Below, in pieces: positions 46,380-55,140 of a stretch of 64,000 nucleotides of DNA (positions within the stretch are counted from its first letter, which is position 1; each line of letters begins with the position of its first letter). Both the position numbers and the translations under genes were made by a program. Below the pieces are notes generated by a model. That model did not search any database, was not told where the DNA came from, and saw only the letters and a program-made list of their open reading frames with translations. The stretch lies in the NCBI RefSeq assembly GCF_049065735.1, contig NZ_JBAKHD010000003.1, positions 372,001 to 436,000 on the forward strand, in the 5' to 3' direction. This DNA comes from Paramesorhizobium sp049065735. Lineage in GTDB: Bacteria > Pseudomonadota > Alphaproteobacteria > Rhizobiales > Rhizobiaceae.

Positions 46380-46693
46380 GCGAAAAATACGCCTTCAAGA
46401 TGCGGCTCAATCCTGGCATGGAAGCGGAATATAAGCGCCGCCACGATGAGATATGGCCCGAGTTGGTGAACCTCCTGCACGAGGCCGGTATCTCCGATTA
46501 CTCCATCCATCTCGACCCTGAGACCAATACGCTTTTCGGCGTGCTGACGCGCCCGGCGGATCATCACATGGCCGATCTTCCAAACCACCCTGTGATGAAG
46601 AAATGGTGGGCGCACATGGCGGACATCATGGTGACGAATCCGGACAATTCACCGGCTCAGTCCGATCTCGTGACGCTGTTTCACCTGCCATGA
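46376..46693 (+). CDS. rhaU: L-rhamnose mutarotase
   Basis: A 105-residue ferredoxin-like protein that interconverts the alpha and beta anomers of L-rhamnose, supplying the form used by later enzymes. The family pattern is clear: KMRLNPGMEAEYKRRHDEIWPELVNLLHEAGISDYSIHLDPETNTLFGVL and NHPVMKKWWAHMADIM. It overlaps rhaQ upstream and rhaK downstream by four bases each. In Rhizobium leguminosarum rhaU is needed for efficient rhamnose use. Confidence 0.95.
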   Translation: MSEKYAFKMRLNPGMEAEYKRRHDEIWPELVNLLHEAGISDYSIHLDPETNTLFGVLTRPADHHMADLPNHPVMKKWWAHMADIMVTNPDNSPAQSDLVTLFHLP

Positions 46694-48075
46694 ACATCGC
46701 CGTCCTCGATATCGGCAAGACCAATGCCAAGGCCGTCATCGTTGATACTGCGACGGCCACGGAAATAGCCGCCCGTACCACGCCCAACCGTGTGCTGTCA
46801 GGCCCGCCCTATCCGCATTACGACATCGAAGCGCTGTGGGCATTCTTCCTCGAATCCCTCACCGCCTTCGCCCAAACGCCTGGCTTCGACGCGGTCTCGA
46901 TCACCACCCACGGCGCATCCGCTGCGCTCCTTGGCGAAGAGAACCTCGCCATGCCGGTGCTCGACTACGAGCACACCTACCCCGACCACATCCGCGAAAG
47001 CTACGCGGCGCTCCGCCCGGATTTCAGTGAAACCTCGTCACCGCTTCTTTCCGGCGGGCTCAATCTCGGCGCGCAGCTTCATTACCAGAAGACCGCATTC
47101 CCCGATCTTTTCGCGAAGGTGCGGACCATCCTCACCTACCCCCAATACTGGGCGTGGCGGCTGACCGGCATTGCTGCCTGCGAAGCCACATCCCTCGGCT
47201 GCCATACCGACCTCTGGAATCCGCCAAACGCAACCTTCTCTTCTCTGGTCGATGAGCTGGAAATCCGGCCGCTTCTCGCCCCGGTCCGCTCCGCCTTCGA
47301 CGCGCTCGGCCCCCTCTTGCCCGAAATCGCCCGCGAAATCGGGCTGAGCCATCCCGTCCCCGTCCATTGCGGCATCCATGATTCCAACGCCTCGCTGCTG
47401 CCGCATCTGATCCGGCGGGAGCCACCCTTCGCCGTCGTTTCGACCGGCACTTGGGTGGTCATCTTCGGCGTCGGCTGCCATGCGGGCGATCTCGACCCGC
47501 AGCGCGACACGCTCGTCAATGTCGATGCCTATGGTCGCCCCGTCCCCTCCGCCCGCTTTATGGGCGGAAGGGAGTTCGAACTGCTGATGAAGGGCAGCCC
47601 TTCCACCCTCGATGAGGCCATCGCCGCATTGCCGGAAGTGCACTCGCACCACACCATGGTGCTCCCCAGCGTCGTGCAAGGCTCCGGCCCATTCCCGACG
47701 CGCGAAATGGAATGGCTCAACGCCGAAAACCTCACCCCAGCCGCGCGCTACGCCGCCGCCTCGCTCTATGCCGCGCTGATGACCGATGTGAGCCTCGGCC
47801 TCGTCAGTGCCGATGGCCCTGTTATCATCGAAGGCCCCTTTGCAAAAAACAAAATCTACACCGCCGCCCTCGCCCATTTGACCGGGCGCGAAGTGCTGGC
47901 ACTCCCCGGCTCCACCGGCACCAGCCTCGGCGCTGCCATGCTCGCAGGGATGCGGCCTGGCGCGAGTGCGCCCGAGCCCAATGATCTGACGATGCTCAAA
48001 ACGTTCACCGCTTATGCGGAGAAATGGCAAGGGCTCGTTATCCCATGTCAGTTGAGCGCTCTCGCTCATTGCTGA
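46690..48075 (+). CDS. rhaK: rhamnose-pathway sugar kinase (FGGY family)
   Basis: A 461-residue FGGY carbohydrate kinase. AVLDIGKTNAKAVIVD is the N-terminal phosphate-binding strand, THGASAALLG and HCGIHDSNASLLPHL are substrate and catalytic-Asp regions, and STGTWVVIF with LPGSTGTSLGAAMLAGM form the ATP site. It is the kinase of the rhizobial rhamnose operon and in R. leguminosarum also influences transport. ATG 46690 overlaps the rhaU stop as ATGA. It is the last gene of the rha operon and convergent with an S41 peptidase gene. Confidence 0.94.
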   Translation: MNIAVLDIGKTNAKAVIVDTATATEIAARTTPNRVLSGPPYPHYDIEALWAFFLESLTAFAQTPGFDAVSITTHGASAALLGEENLAMPVLDYEHTYPDHIRESYAALRPDFSETSSPLLSGGLNLGAQLHYQKTAFPDLFAKVRTILTYPQYWAWRLTGIAACEATSLGCHTDLWNPPNATFSSLVDELEIRPLLAPVRSAFDALGPLLPEIAREIGLSHPVPVHCGIHDSNASLLPHLIRREPPFAVVSTGTWVVIFGVGCHAGDLDPQRDTLVNVDAYGRPVPSARFMGGREFELLMKGSPSTLDEAIAALPEVHSHHTMVLPSVVQGSGPFPTREMEWLNAENLTPAARYAAASLYAALMTDVSLGLVSADGPVIIEGPFAKNKIYTAALAHLTGREVLALPGSTGTSLGAAMLAGMRPGASAPEPNDLTMLKTFTAYAEKWQGLVIPCQLSALAHC

Positions 48076-48099
48076 CGAAACAGGCTTGTACCGCCCCCA

Positions 48100-49359
48100 T
48101 CATTTCACCTGTTTCACTGCCTCGTAAACGGCCCGCTCCAATTGCGGATCTGAGCCACCGGCGTAAGGTAGCGGACGTTCAACCACGATATCCGGCTCGA
48201 CACCCTTTCCCTCCAAAGCCTCGCCGTCCACACGAATACCCGCTACAGCGACATATAAACCGCCGCCATCTGGAAGCGGGAAGAGCGAGCCGGCGGCTAC
48301 GGCACCTGCCGTCCGACTGCCCACGAGCAGCGCCAGCTTTTGCTTTTTGGCGGCATAAGCCATGATCTCGGCGGCACTGCGCGTGTGGCCATCGATAATG
48401 ATCACCAACGGTTTGCCGTAAGGCATGACTGGATAATCAGTCCACCCCTCCTTTTGCCGTCCCTTGAAGCTCACAGCAATTCGAGGTCCAAAATATGTTT
48501 GTAAGATATCCATCCCCCCACCGCCGATCCGTCCACGCGCATCGAGAATAACTGCATCGGCACTGGCGAAGGGCCCGCTCAATGCCGCCCGCAATGCCGT
48601 TGCGGGACCGCCGGTTCCGTCACGTGTCAACATGGCCCAGCCGCGCAAATAGCCGATCTTTACACCGTCACGCTCAATCAACCGCACACTGTTTTCCGTT
48701 GCATGGCTCAGCACCCGCAAGGCATCGTCGCTGATAAGTTTCATTGTCCGGCTTTGAATGGGGCCATCCTGCGTCCGCCGGAATTGCACGGTCGTCGTTT
48801 CTGGGTCCGTCATCGTTTTTCGATCCGGCCAGCGTGCGGCGAAAACCGCAAGGCCGGGCTGCACCAACTCGTCGCCTTCTTTCAGGCCAGCCTTTTCCGC
48901 CGGACTGCCATCAAGGATATTTTCGATGAAAAGACGCCCATCGATCAACTTGGCGAAAATACCCGCTCCACGCAATTGCGGCGGCCCGAGATGCTCCGCA
49001 AGAACCGTCTTGAAACGATCCAGCGAGCCGTAAACCGAATAGACGATAGCGAGGCTCGGATCGGTTGGTCCATAATAGGCGGTATGGGATATCTTCAGTT
49101 GCGCCGGTAAATTCGCAGCAATCTTCCAGAATTGCTCATCGCTTTTGGCCGCTTGCGCCTGACGGCGGCTTTCGTCGCAAGCCGCTGACCAATCGACACC
49201 CGTCATACCGGGGTCGAAGAAATTCTCGCGCAAGGTGGTGCATATCGCATTGATCGTCCCCACACGCGTCGCGACCATGTTTGCGGATTCGCTGGAGAAG
49301 GCTGGCGTACTCGCAATTAATGCGATCGCCGCCGTGAATTCACGGCAAGAAGAGCGCAT
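48100..49359 (-). CDS. S41-family peptidase-like exported protein
   Basis: A 419-residue protein with an N-terminal signal (REFTAAIALIASTPAFSS), a PDZ-like segment (GRLFIENILDGSPAEKAGLKEGDELVQ) and a tail-specific protease domain (VKIGYLRGW, DAVILDARGRIGGG, KPLVIIIDGHTRSAAEIMAYAAKKQKLALLVGSRTAGAV). The Ser in TRSAAEI fits the S41 nucleophile, but the Lys found 25 residues later in CtpA-type enzymes is Ala here. It may use a tricorn-like triad or be inactive. It is downstream of the polyol kinase gene and its sequence is less GC-biased than its neighbours. Function unknown. Confidence 0.82.
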   Translation of the reverse strand: MRSSCREFTAAIALIASTPAFSSESANMVATRVGTINAICTTLRENFFDPGMTGVDWSAACDESRRQAQAAKSDEQFWKIAANLPAQLKISHTAYYGPTDPSLAIVYSVYGSLDRFKTVLAEHLGPPQLRGAGIFAKLIDGRLFIENILDGSPAEKAGLKEGDELVQPGLAVFAARWPDRKTMTDPETTTVQFRRTQDGPIQSRTMKLISDDALRVLSHATENSVRLIERDGVKIGYLRGWAMLTRDGTGGPATALRAALSGPFASADAVILDARGRIGGGGMDILQTYFGPRIAVSFKGRQKEGWTDYPVMPYGKPLVIIIDGHTRSAAEIMAYAAKKQKLALLVGSRTAGAVAAGSLFPLPDGGGLYVAVAGIRVDGEALEGKGVEPDIVVERPLPYAGGSDPQLERAVYEAVKQVK

Positions 49360-49437
49360 GACATAACCTTTAAATCACCAATAAATTATCAGGCTGCTCT
49401 AAAGGAGAGGCCATTTTATGGCGCACTTGCAAAGGAA

Positions 49438-51018
49438 TTACTTGATCCGGTCCAGCGCCGCGCGCTGTTCATGCATCGTGAGGAAAATGCGGTAATCGCG
49501 GTCGAGCGCCGTGCGCGTTTCCGGCGAGGGCTTGCATTCCAGCCCGCCCTTCTGCATTCCCGTGCAGGCGGCTGCCAGATCCGGATAAAGCCCGGCGGCG
49601 GTGGCGGCCACCATGGCGGTGCCGAGCAGCATGGCGTCCTCCGCCTGCGGCACGATCACCGTGCAGCCCGTCGCGTCGGCATAAAGCTCCATCAATAGCG
49701 GGTTCTTGATGTGGCCGCCGGTCACATGCAGCGTGTCGATAGTGTAGCCCCTGGCGTTGAGCGCCTCCAATATGTGTCGCACGCCCAGCGCAATGCCGAC
49801 GGCAGTGCGCCAGTAAAGACGGCAGAGGTTATCGAAAGAGGCGTCCAGCGTCAGCCCGCTGATGACGCCAACGGCGTGCGGATCGGCCAGCGGCGAGCGG
49901 TTGCCGTGGAAATCCGGCAGCACATGCAGGCGCCGGGCAAAATCCGCGCCCTCCTCGGCGCGCAATTGCTGCACCCGCTCGACGATGCGCTGGTGCATGG
50001 CCGCGTTCGGCTCGCCGCCCGCGCCGTGCCAGCGGATGATATGGTCGAGCAGCGCACCGGTGGCCGATTGCCCGCCTTCGTTGAGCCAGCAGCCATCGAG
50101 CACCGCGCCGTAATAAGGCCCCCAAACGCCGGGTGTCGGGCGCGGCGTTTGCGAAAGCGCCATCACGCAGCTCGATGTCCCCGCGATAAGCGCCAGATGC
50201 CGGTCGATTTCTTCTGGTTTTCCCGCATAGCCGCCGAGAACGCCAAGCGCACCCGCATGGGCGTCGATCAGCCCCACGCCAACGCGGCAGGCCGTGGTCA
50301 GCCCCAGCTCCGCCGCGGCAGCTTCGGTAAGAGGGCCGAGATTATCGCCGATGGGGCTTGCCTTGTCAGGCAGCGCTCCCTTCTCCCGCATGTCGGCAAT
50401 GCCGACTGTCTCGAAGAAGTCCGTCTGCCAGCCAGGCTCCTCATGCGCTAGATAGGCCCATTTGCAGGTGAGCGTGCATTGCGAACGCTCCAGCGAACCG
50501 GACGCCCGCCAGGTGAGATAATCGGCAAGATCAAGGAAATATCCCGCCTGCTCCCACGTCGCGGGCATATTCCGCTTCAGCCACATCAGCTTCGGCGTTT
50601 CCATCTCGGGCGACATGACGCCGCCGATATATTCGAGCACGCGATGGCTCGTCGCCGTACATTCATCCGCCTCGGCCAGCGCCCGGTGGTCGAGCCAGAC
50701 GATGGTGTCCCAGCGGTTCTCGCCGGAGGGCGAGACGGTGAGTTGATCGCCCTCGCGGTCACGCACCACCAGTGAACAAGTGGCGTCGAAGCTGATGCCC
50801 GCCACATCTTCGGCTGCAACGCCCCCCTTGGCCAGCGCCGCCCGCACCGCATGGCACACCGCCTTCCAGATATCGTTGGAATCATGCTCGGCGAAATCCG
50901 GCTTCGGCCGGTTCATCAGGATCGGGTGTTCGGCGCGAGCCAAAAGATCGCCGTGACGCGAGAACACACCCGCCCGCGCGCTTCCCGTGCCGACATCGAC
51001 CGCAACAATCTTATCCAT
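49438..51018 (-). CDS. FGGY-family pentulose kinase, probably D-ribulokinase
   Basis: A 526-residue kinase with IVAVDVGTGSARAGVFSRHGDLLARAEHPI at the N-terminus, ISFDATCSLVV, VWLDHRA, VGLIDAHAGALGVLGG containing the catalytic Asp, AGTSSCVMAL and the ATP-site DAMLLGTAMVAA. DVGTGSARA is the mark of the D-ribulose/pentulose branch (YDR109c-like). It would phosphorylate the ketopentose formed by the neighbouring dehydrogenase, sending it into the pentose phosphate pathway. GGAGG lies six bases before ATG 51018; a GTG directly upstream is less well placed. It is the last gene of the polyol operon. Confidence 0.88.
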   Translation of the reverse strand: MDKIVAVDVGTGSARAGVFSRHGDLLARAEHPILMNRPKPDFAEHDSNDIWKAVCHAVRAALAKGGVAAEDVAGISFDATCSLVVRDREGDQLTVSPSGENRWDTIVWLDHRALAEADECTATSHRVLEYIGGVMSPEMETPKLMWLKRNMPATWEQAGYFLDLADYLTWRASGSLERSQCTLTCKWAYLAHEEPGWQTDFFETVGIADMREKGALPDKASPIGDNLGPLTEAAAAELGLTTACRVGVGLIDAHAGALGVLGGYAGKPEEIDRHLALIAGTSSCVMALSQTPRPTPGVWGPYYGAVLDGCWLNEGGQSATGALLDHIIRWHGAGGEPNAAMHQRIVERVQQLRAEEGADFARRLHVLPDFHGNRSPLADPHAVGVISGLTLDASFDNLCRLYWRTAVGIALGVRHILEALNARGYTIDTLHVTGGHIKNPLLMELYADATGCTVIVPQAEDAMLLGTAMVAATAAGLYPDLAAACTGMQKGGLECKPSPETRTALDRDYRIFLTMHEQRAALDRIK

Positions 51019-51107
51019 CACCAGCCTCCCACCGATTCCGCCGGAACATAGCGCATCGATGGGAGAGTTGGGAATTGTTTAGGCGCGCTTTGTTGGGAAG
51101 GTTCACA

Positions 51108-51884
51108 TCACCAGCAGGTATACCCCCCATCCGCCAGCACGATAGACCCTGTCAGCAGACTTGCCGCATCGGAGGCAAGGAAATGCACCACCGAGGCGAT
51201 CTCGTCCGGCTGGCCGACCCGCCCCATAGGAGTCATTTCCAGCCACACCTTGTACATGTCGGGATTTTCATTAATTCCAAAGGAAGTAAGCGGGGTTTCG
51301 ATATAGGTCGGCGCAACGGCATTGACGCGCACGCCGCGTGCGCCCCATTCGGCGGCGAGCGATTTGGTCAGATGGTGCACCGCCGCCTTGGAGGCATTGT
51401 AGAACGCCTGCGGCTGCGGCTTGTTGACGATGAAGCCGGACATGGAGCCGATATTGACGATGGCGCCCTTGCCCTGATCCAGCATTTGCCTACCGAAAGC
51501 GCGGCAGCACCAGAACAGCCCGTCGACATTGACATCCATGTGGAAGCGCCAGTGCTCGTCGGTGGTATCCTCAGCGCGCACATCGCTGACCGCGACACCG
51601 GCATTGTTGACTAGGATATCGACGCGGCCATGCTGCTTAACCACTTCGCTGGCAACCGCGTCCACATCCTTGGATTTGGTCACATCGAGGGTCACCCCAT
51701 GCGCTTTCAGGCCCAATCTCGTCAGTTCCGCAACACTCGCCTCCACCCGCTCGGGCTTGAGTTCCGCGACGATGACGGTCGCGCCCGCTTCGCCCAGCGC
51801 CCGCGCGCAAGCCGCGCCGATGCCCTGCCCGCCTCCGGTCACCACAGCCACACGTCCATCGAGTTTCAGTTTGTCCATATACAT
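51108..51884 (-). CDS. SDR-family polyol dehydrogenase
   Basis: A 258-residue classical short-chain dehydrogenase: cofactor loop TGGGQGIG at 16-23, NNAG at 93-96, catalytic Ser147, Tyr162 and Lys166 (YNASK), and the C-terminal TGSIVLADGGYTCW of the arabinitol/sorbitol-dehydrogenase branch. Glu41 (AELKPER) after the second strand suggests NAD preference. Context points to oxidation of ribitol or D-arabitol to D-ribulose. Two ATGs (51884, 51878) are possible. It lies between the transporter ATPase and kinase genes. Confidence 0.9.
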   Translation of the reverse strand: MYMDKLKLDGRVAVVTGGGQGIGAACARALGEAGATVIVAELKPERVEASVAELTRLGLKAHGVTLDVTKSKDVDAVASEVVKQHGRVDILVNNAGVAVSDVRAEDTTDEHWRFHMDVNVDGLFWCCRAFGRQMLDQGKGAIVNIGSMSGFIVNKPQPQAFYNASKAAVHHLTKSLAAEWGARGVRVNAVAPTYIETPLTSFGINENPDMYKVWLEMTPMGRVGQPDEIASVVHFLASDAASLLTGSIVLADGGYTCW

Positions 51885-51975
51885 TGGGTCTGCCTTTTCA
51901 GTTCGTCATTACGCCGGCCTTGGGACACCGGCATGCGTTTCATGCAATCCGGACGGAAGCTGTTTCCCGGATCGC

Positions 51976-52974
51976 TCACAGCGCCTCGCCATTTTCTCCG
52001 AAGCGGTGCAGCTTGCTGGCCTCGGGGGTGAGAAACACCTGCTCGCCATGCCCGACCGAAAATTCGCCGGGCGCGCGGGCCGTCATCAGGCCCATTCCAT
52101 CCGCATCGACATGGATGAATGTGTCGGAGCCCAGATGCTCGACCACCGTCACTTTTCCCGGCCATGCCCCTTCCGTCTTCGAGACTTGGATGTGCTCGGG
52201 CCTCACGCCGATGGTCGTGGCATTTTCCTTCGCCGCCGCCGCTCCGCCGACGAGATTCATCTTCGGCGAGCCGATGAAACCGGCAACGAAGAGGTTCTTC
52301 GGATTGCGGTAGAGTTCGAGCGGCGAGCCCACCTGCTCGATGCGCCCCGCATTCAGCACCACGATCTTGTCCGCCATGGTCATGGCTTCCACCTGGTCAT
52401 GGGTGACATAGATCATCGTGGTCTTCAGCTGATGATGCAGCTCGCTGATCTCCAGCCGCATATTGACCCGCAGTGCCGCATCGAGATTCGACAGCGGCTC
52501 GTCGAAAAGAAACGCTTGGGGCTGGCGCACGATGGCCCGGCCGATGGCGACGCGCTGGCGCTGCCCGCCGGAGAGTTGGCGCGGCTTGCGGTCGAGATAG
52601 TCGGTGAGGTTCAAAACCTTCGCGGCGGCGCGCACCTTGGTGTCGATAGTGGACTTCTCCTCGCCCGCCATTTTCAGCGGAAAGGCGATATTGCCGTAGA
52701 CGCTCATATGCGGGTAAAGCGCATAGGACTGGAACACCATGGAGAGCCCGCGCTTGGCCGGCGCCTCGCGCGTCACGTCCGCCCCGTCGATGCGGATCGT
52801 GCCATCGGTCACATCTTCCAGCCCGGCGATGATGCGCAGCAGCGTCGATTTTCCGCAGCCCGAAGGCCCGACAAAGACCACGAATTCCCCATCGGCGATG
52901 TCGAGATCGATCTGCGGAATGACCTTGGTGGTTCCGAAGGATTTCGAGACCTTTTCGAGTGTTATGCTTCCCAT
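51976..52974 (-). CDS. polyol ABC transporter ATP-binding protein (UgpC/MalK type)
   Basis: A 332-residue importer ATPase with Walker A GPSGCGKST at 36-44, Q-loop MVFQSYALYPHMSVYGNIAFPL, signature LSGGQRQRVAIGRAIVR, Walker B AFLFDEPLSNLDA and switch MIYVTHDQVEAMTMAD. The C-terminal TOBE-like domain (FIGSPKMNLV...IGVRPEHIQ) is the MalK regulatory fold. It belongs to the class used by sorbitol/mannitol (SmoK) importers. A palindromic repeat separates it from the upstream permease gene. Confidence 0.95.
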   Translation of the reverse strand: MGSITLEKVSKSFGTTKVIPQIDLDIADGEFVVFVGPSGCGKSTLLRIIAGLEDVTDGTIRIDGADVTREAPAKRGLSMVFQSYALYPHMSVYGNIAFPLKMAGEEKSTIDTKVRAAAKVLNLTDYLDRKPRQLSGGQRQRVAIGRAIVRQPQAFLFDEPLSNLDAALRVNMRLEISELHHQLKTTMIYVTHDQVEAMTMADKIVVLNAGRIEQVGSPLELYRNPKNLFVAGFIGSPKMNLVGGAAAAKENATTIGVRPEHIQVSKTEGAWPGKVTVVEHLGSDTFIHVDADGMGLMTARAPGEFSVGHGEQVFLTPEASKLHRFGENGEAL

Positions 52975-52994
52975 GAAACCCTCCTTTTTTCAGA

Positions 52995-53039
52995 AGCATG
53001 ATCTTGTCCGAAAAGTCTGCAACTTTTCGGGATCATGCT
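52995..53039. repeat. GCATGATC palindrome, copy 3 (permease-ATPase)
   Basis: AGCATGATCTTGTCCGAAAAGT is paired with ACTTTTCGGGATCATGCT around CTGCA. It is in the opposite orientation to the copy at 41533, with the same TTGTCCG insertion. It fills the gap between the second permease and the ATPase gene. Confidence 0.85.
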
Positions 53040-53870
53040 TTATTTCACCGCCCCGAACGTCAGCCCGCGCACCAGCTGCCGCTGTGAGAACCAGCCGAGC
53101 ACGAGGATCGGCACGATGGCGAGCGTCGATGCCGCGGAAAGTTTGGCCCAGAACAGCCCCTCCGGGCTTGAATAGGAGGCGATGAAGGCGGTGAGCGGCG
53201 CGGCATTGGCGGCAGACAGATTCAGCGTCCAGAACGCCTCGTTCCATGCGAGGATGATGTTGAGAAGCAGCGTCGAGGCGATGCCCGGCACGGCCATCGG
53301 CGTCAGCACATAGACGATTTCCTTCATGAGCGAGGCGCCATCCATGCGCGCGGCTTCGAGGATCTCGCCCGGGATTTCCTTGAAATAGGTGTAGAGCATC
53401 CAGACGATGATCGGCAGGTTGATCATGGTCAGCACGATGACGAGCCCGAGCCGCGTGTCTAACAGCCCCCAATCGCGGAAGACTAGATAGATCGGCACCA
53501 GCACACCCACCGGCGGCAGCATCTTGGTGGAAAGCATCCACATCAGGATGTCCTTGGTGCGCTTCGTCGGCGAAAACGCCATCGCCCAGGCGGCGGGAAT
53601 GGCGATGGCAAGGCCGATCAGCGTCGAGCCGAAGGACACGATCACCGAATTCATCACATGCTTGAAATAGTCGGAGCGGCTCTGCACCGCGTGATAGCTC
53701 TCGAGCGTCCAGTCGAAGAACAGGAAATGCGGCGGCGAGGCGATGGCTTCGCCCTCTGACTTGAAACTGGTCAGCACCGTCCAGAGGATCGGGAAGAAGA
53801 TGACAAAGCCGACGATCCAGCCGATGACGGTGAAGATCGCCTTTCTGCGGGGTGAAATCGCGCGGGCCAT
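53040..53870 (-). CDS. polyol ABC transporter permease 2 (MalG type)
   Basis: A 276-residue permease with six membrane segments (FTVIGWIVGFVIFFPILWTVLTSF onward). The EAA loop reads EILEAARMDGASLMKEIVYVLTPMAVPGIAST, which contacts the ATPase. The end AIVPILVLGWFSQRQLVRGLTFGAVK is typical for the MalG/SmoG branch. It starts 6 bases after the stop of permease 1, with GGAGG upstream in the end of that gene. Confidence 0.94.
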   Translation of the reverse strand: MARAISPRRKAIFTVIGWIVGFVIFFPILWTVLTSFKSEGEAIASPPHFLFFDWTLESYHAVQSRSDYFKHVMNSVIVSFGSTLIGLAIAIPAAWAMAFSPTKRTKDILMWMLSTKMLPPVGVLVPIYLVFRDWGLLDTRLGLVIVLTMINLPIIVWMLYTYFKEIPGEILEAARMDGASLMKEIVYVLTPMAVPGIASTLLLNIILAWNEAFWTLNLSAANAAPLTAFIASYSSPEGLFWAKLSAASTLAIVPILVLGWFSQRQLVRGLTFGAVK

Positions 53871-53876
53871 TGGGAA

Positions 53877-54749
53877 TCACGCCTCCAGATTCTTGCCGAT
53901 GAGGCGGATGAGGAAGATGGCGACGATATTGGCGAGCACCACCGCGACAATGCCGCCCGCCGACGCGCCGCCCACATCGAACTGGAGGAGCGCCTGCGCA
54001 TAGACGAGATAGGTGATGTTGGTGCTCTCATTGCCCGGCCCGCCATTGGTGGTGACCAGAATTTCGGCGAAGACGCTGAGCAAGAAGATCGTCTCGATCA
54101 GCACCACCACGGTCATGGCGCGCGAGAGATGCGGCAGCACGATATAGATGAAACGCGAGATGGAACCTGCCCCATCCATCTCGGCGGCTTCCTTCTGCTC
54201 CTCGTCGAGCGATTGCAGCGCGGTGAGCAAAATGAGCGTGGCGAAGGGCAGCCATTGCCAGGCGACGATCATGGTCACCGAGAACAGCGGCAGATTGTTG
54301 AGCCAGTCGATGGGCTGCAGGCCGAAGAGCCGTGCGATCCAGGCGAAGATGCCATAGACCGGATGCATCAGCATGTTCTTCCACACCAGTGCCGAAACTG
54401 TCGGCATCACGAAAAACGGCGCGATGACCAGCAGCCTGACGATGCCCTGCCCGAAAAACGGCTGATCAAGCAGCAGCGCCAGCAGCGTGCCGCCGACGAT
54501 GGTGATGAGAAGCACCCCGCCCACCAGTAGCAGCGTGTTGAGCAGCGCGGTGCCGAAGGCCGGATCGGTGAGGAAATAGCTGTAATTCAGCGTCCCCGCC
54601 CATTCCTCCATCCCCGGCATCAGAAGATTGTACCGCAGGAACGAGAAATAGACCGTCATTGCCAGCGGCACGATCATCCACAGAAAGAGCAGGATGACTG
54701 CCGGGCTCATCATCAGACGGGCGGCGGACCGCGTTTGCAGCGTTGCCAT
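53877..54749 (-). CDS. polyol ABC transporter permease 1 (MalF type)
   Basis: A 290-residue permease. It begins ARLMMSPAVILLFLWMIVPLAMTVYFSFLRYNLLMPG, has six hydrophobic segments, and the EAA loop is EEQKEAAEMDGAGSISRFIYIVLPHLSRAM. NGGPGNESTNITYLVYAQALLQFDVGGASAGGIVAVVLANIVAIFLIRLIGKNLEA matches the SmoF/MtlF branch. It is preceded by about 390 bases that contain repeats rather than a gene, so its translation starts some distance after the binding-protein gene. Confidence 0.94.
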   Translation of the reverse strand: MATLQTRSAARLMMSPAVILLFLWMIVPLAMTVYFSFLRYNLLMPGMEEWAGTLNYSYFLTDPAFGTALLNTLLLVGGVLLITIVGGTLLALLLDQPFFGQGIVRLLVIAPFFVMPTVSALVWKNMLMHPVYGIFAWIARLFGLQPIDWLNNLPLFSVTMIVAWQWLPFATLILLTALQSLDEEQKEAAEMDGAGSISRFIYIVLPHLSRAMTVVVLIETIFLLSVFAEILVTTNGGPGNESTNITYLVYAQALLQFDVGGASAGGIVAVVLANIVAIFLIRLIGKNLEA

Positions 54750-54851
54750 GGGTGGTTCCCATTTCTCGGTTATAGATGTCTTGCAATTCGGGAGGACGCC
54801 AGCGGGACAGCGCCTTCCCTGCCTGCTTGCTTGGCATTCCTCCCTCCCCTC

Positions 54852-55045
54852 CGTCATCCTCGGGCTTGACCCGAGGATCCACGGCTAGGGAGCACTGACC
54901 TTTCCGCATGCCTCGGCGCATTCCAGCGAGCGGAAAGGTCATTTTAGTGTTGATATCAGCCTGAAGGGCCATGATCCCGAAGCGGGCGATAGTACCGTCT
55001 CCGCCCCCTTTGCCGTGGATCCTCGGGTCAAGCCCGAGGATGACG
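54852..55045. mobile_element. MITE-like element with 33-bp perfect terminal inverted repeats
   Basis: The left end 54852-54884 and right end 55013-55045 are exact inverted copies of 33 bases, and each is itself a palindrome of the TCCTCGGG...CCGAGGA type. The 128-base interior holds another inverted repeat, TGACCTTTCCGC (54896-54907) and its complement (54930-54941). No protein is encoded. It could be two copies of a palindromic repeat or a non-autonomous mobile element. Confidence 0.6.
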
Positions 55046-55078
55046 TAGGAGAGGTGGAGAAGATGCGCTAAATCCTGC

Positions 55079-55133
55079 ACCACCCCCACCCGGCCCTTCG
55101 GGCCACCCTCCCCGCAAGGGGGAGGGAAAGAGC
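55079..55133. repeat. half copy of the GC-rich palindrome after the polyol binding-protein gene
   Basis: ACCACCCCCACCCGGCCC, a short GGCCCTTCGGGCC hairpin, then CCCTCCCCGCAAGGGGGAGGG, ending 8 bases past the stop of the binding-protein gene (minus strand). Confidence 0.8.
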
Positions 55134-55140
55134 GGCGGCG

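Noticed and set aside
51529..53001. A 490-codon plus-strand frame opposite the polyol dehydrogenase and ATPase genes.
   Set aside because: Antisense to two clear families and spanning their intergenic gap; composition is that of a shadow frame.
11212..55133. The GC-rich repeats as a CRISPR array.
   Set aside because: Copies are far apart, inverted relative to one another, palindromic and without regular spacers or cas genes.
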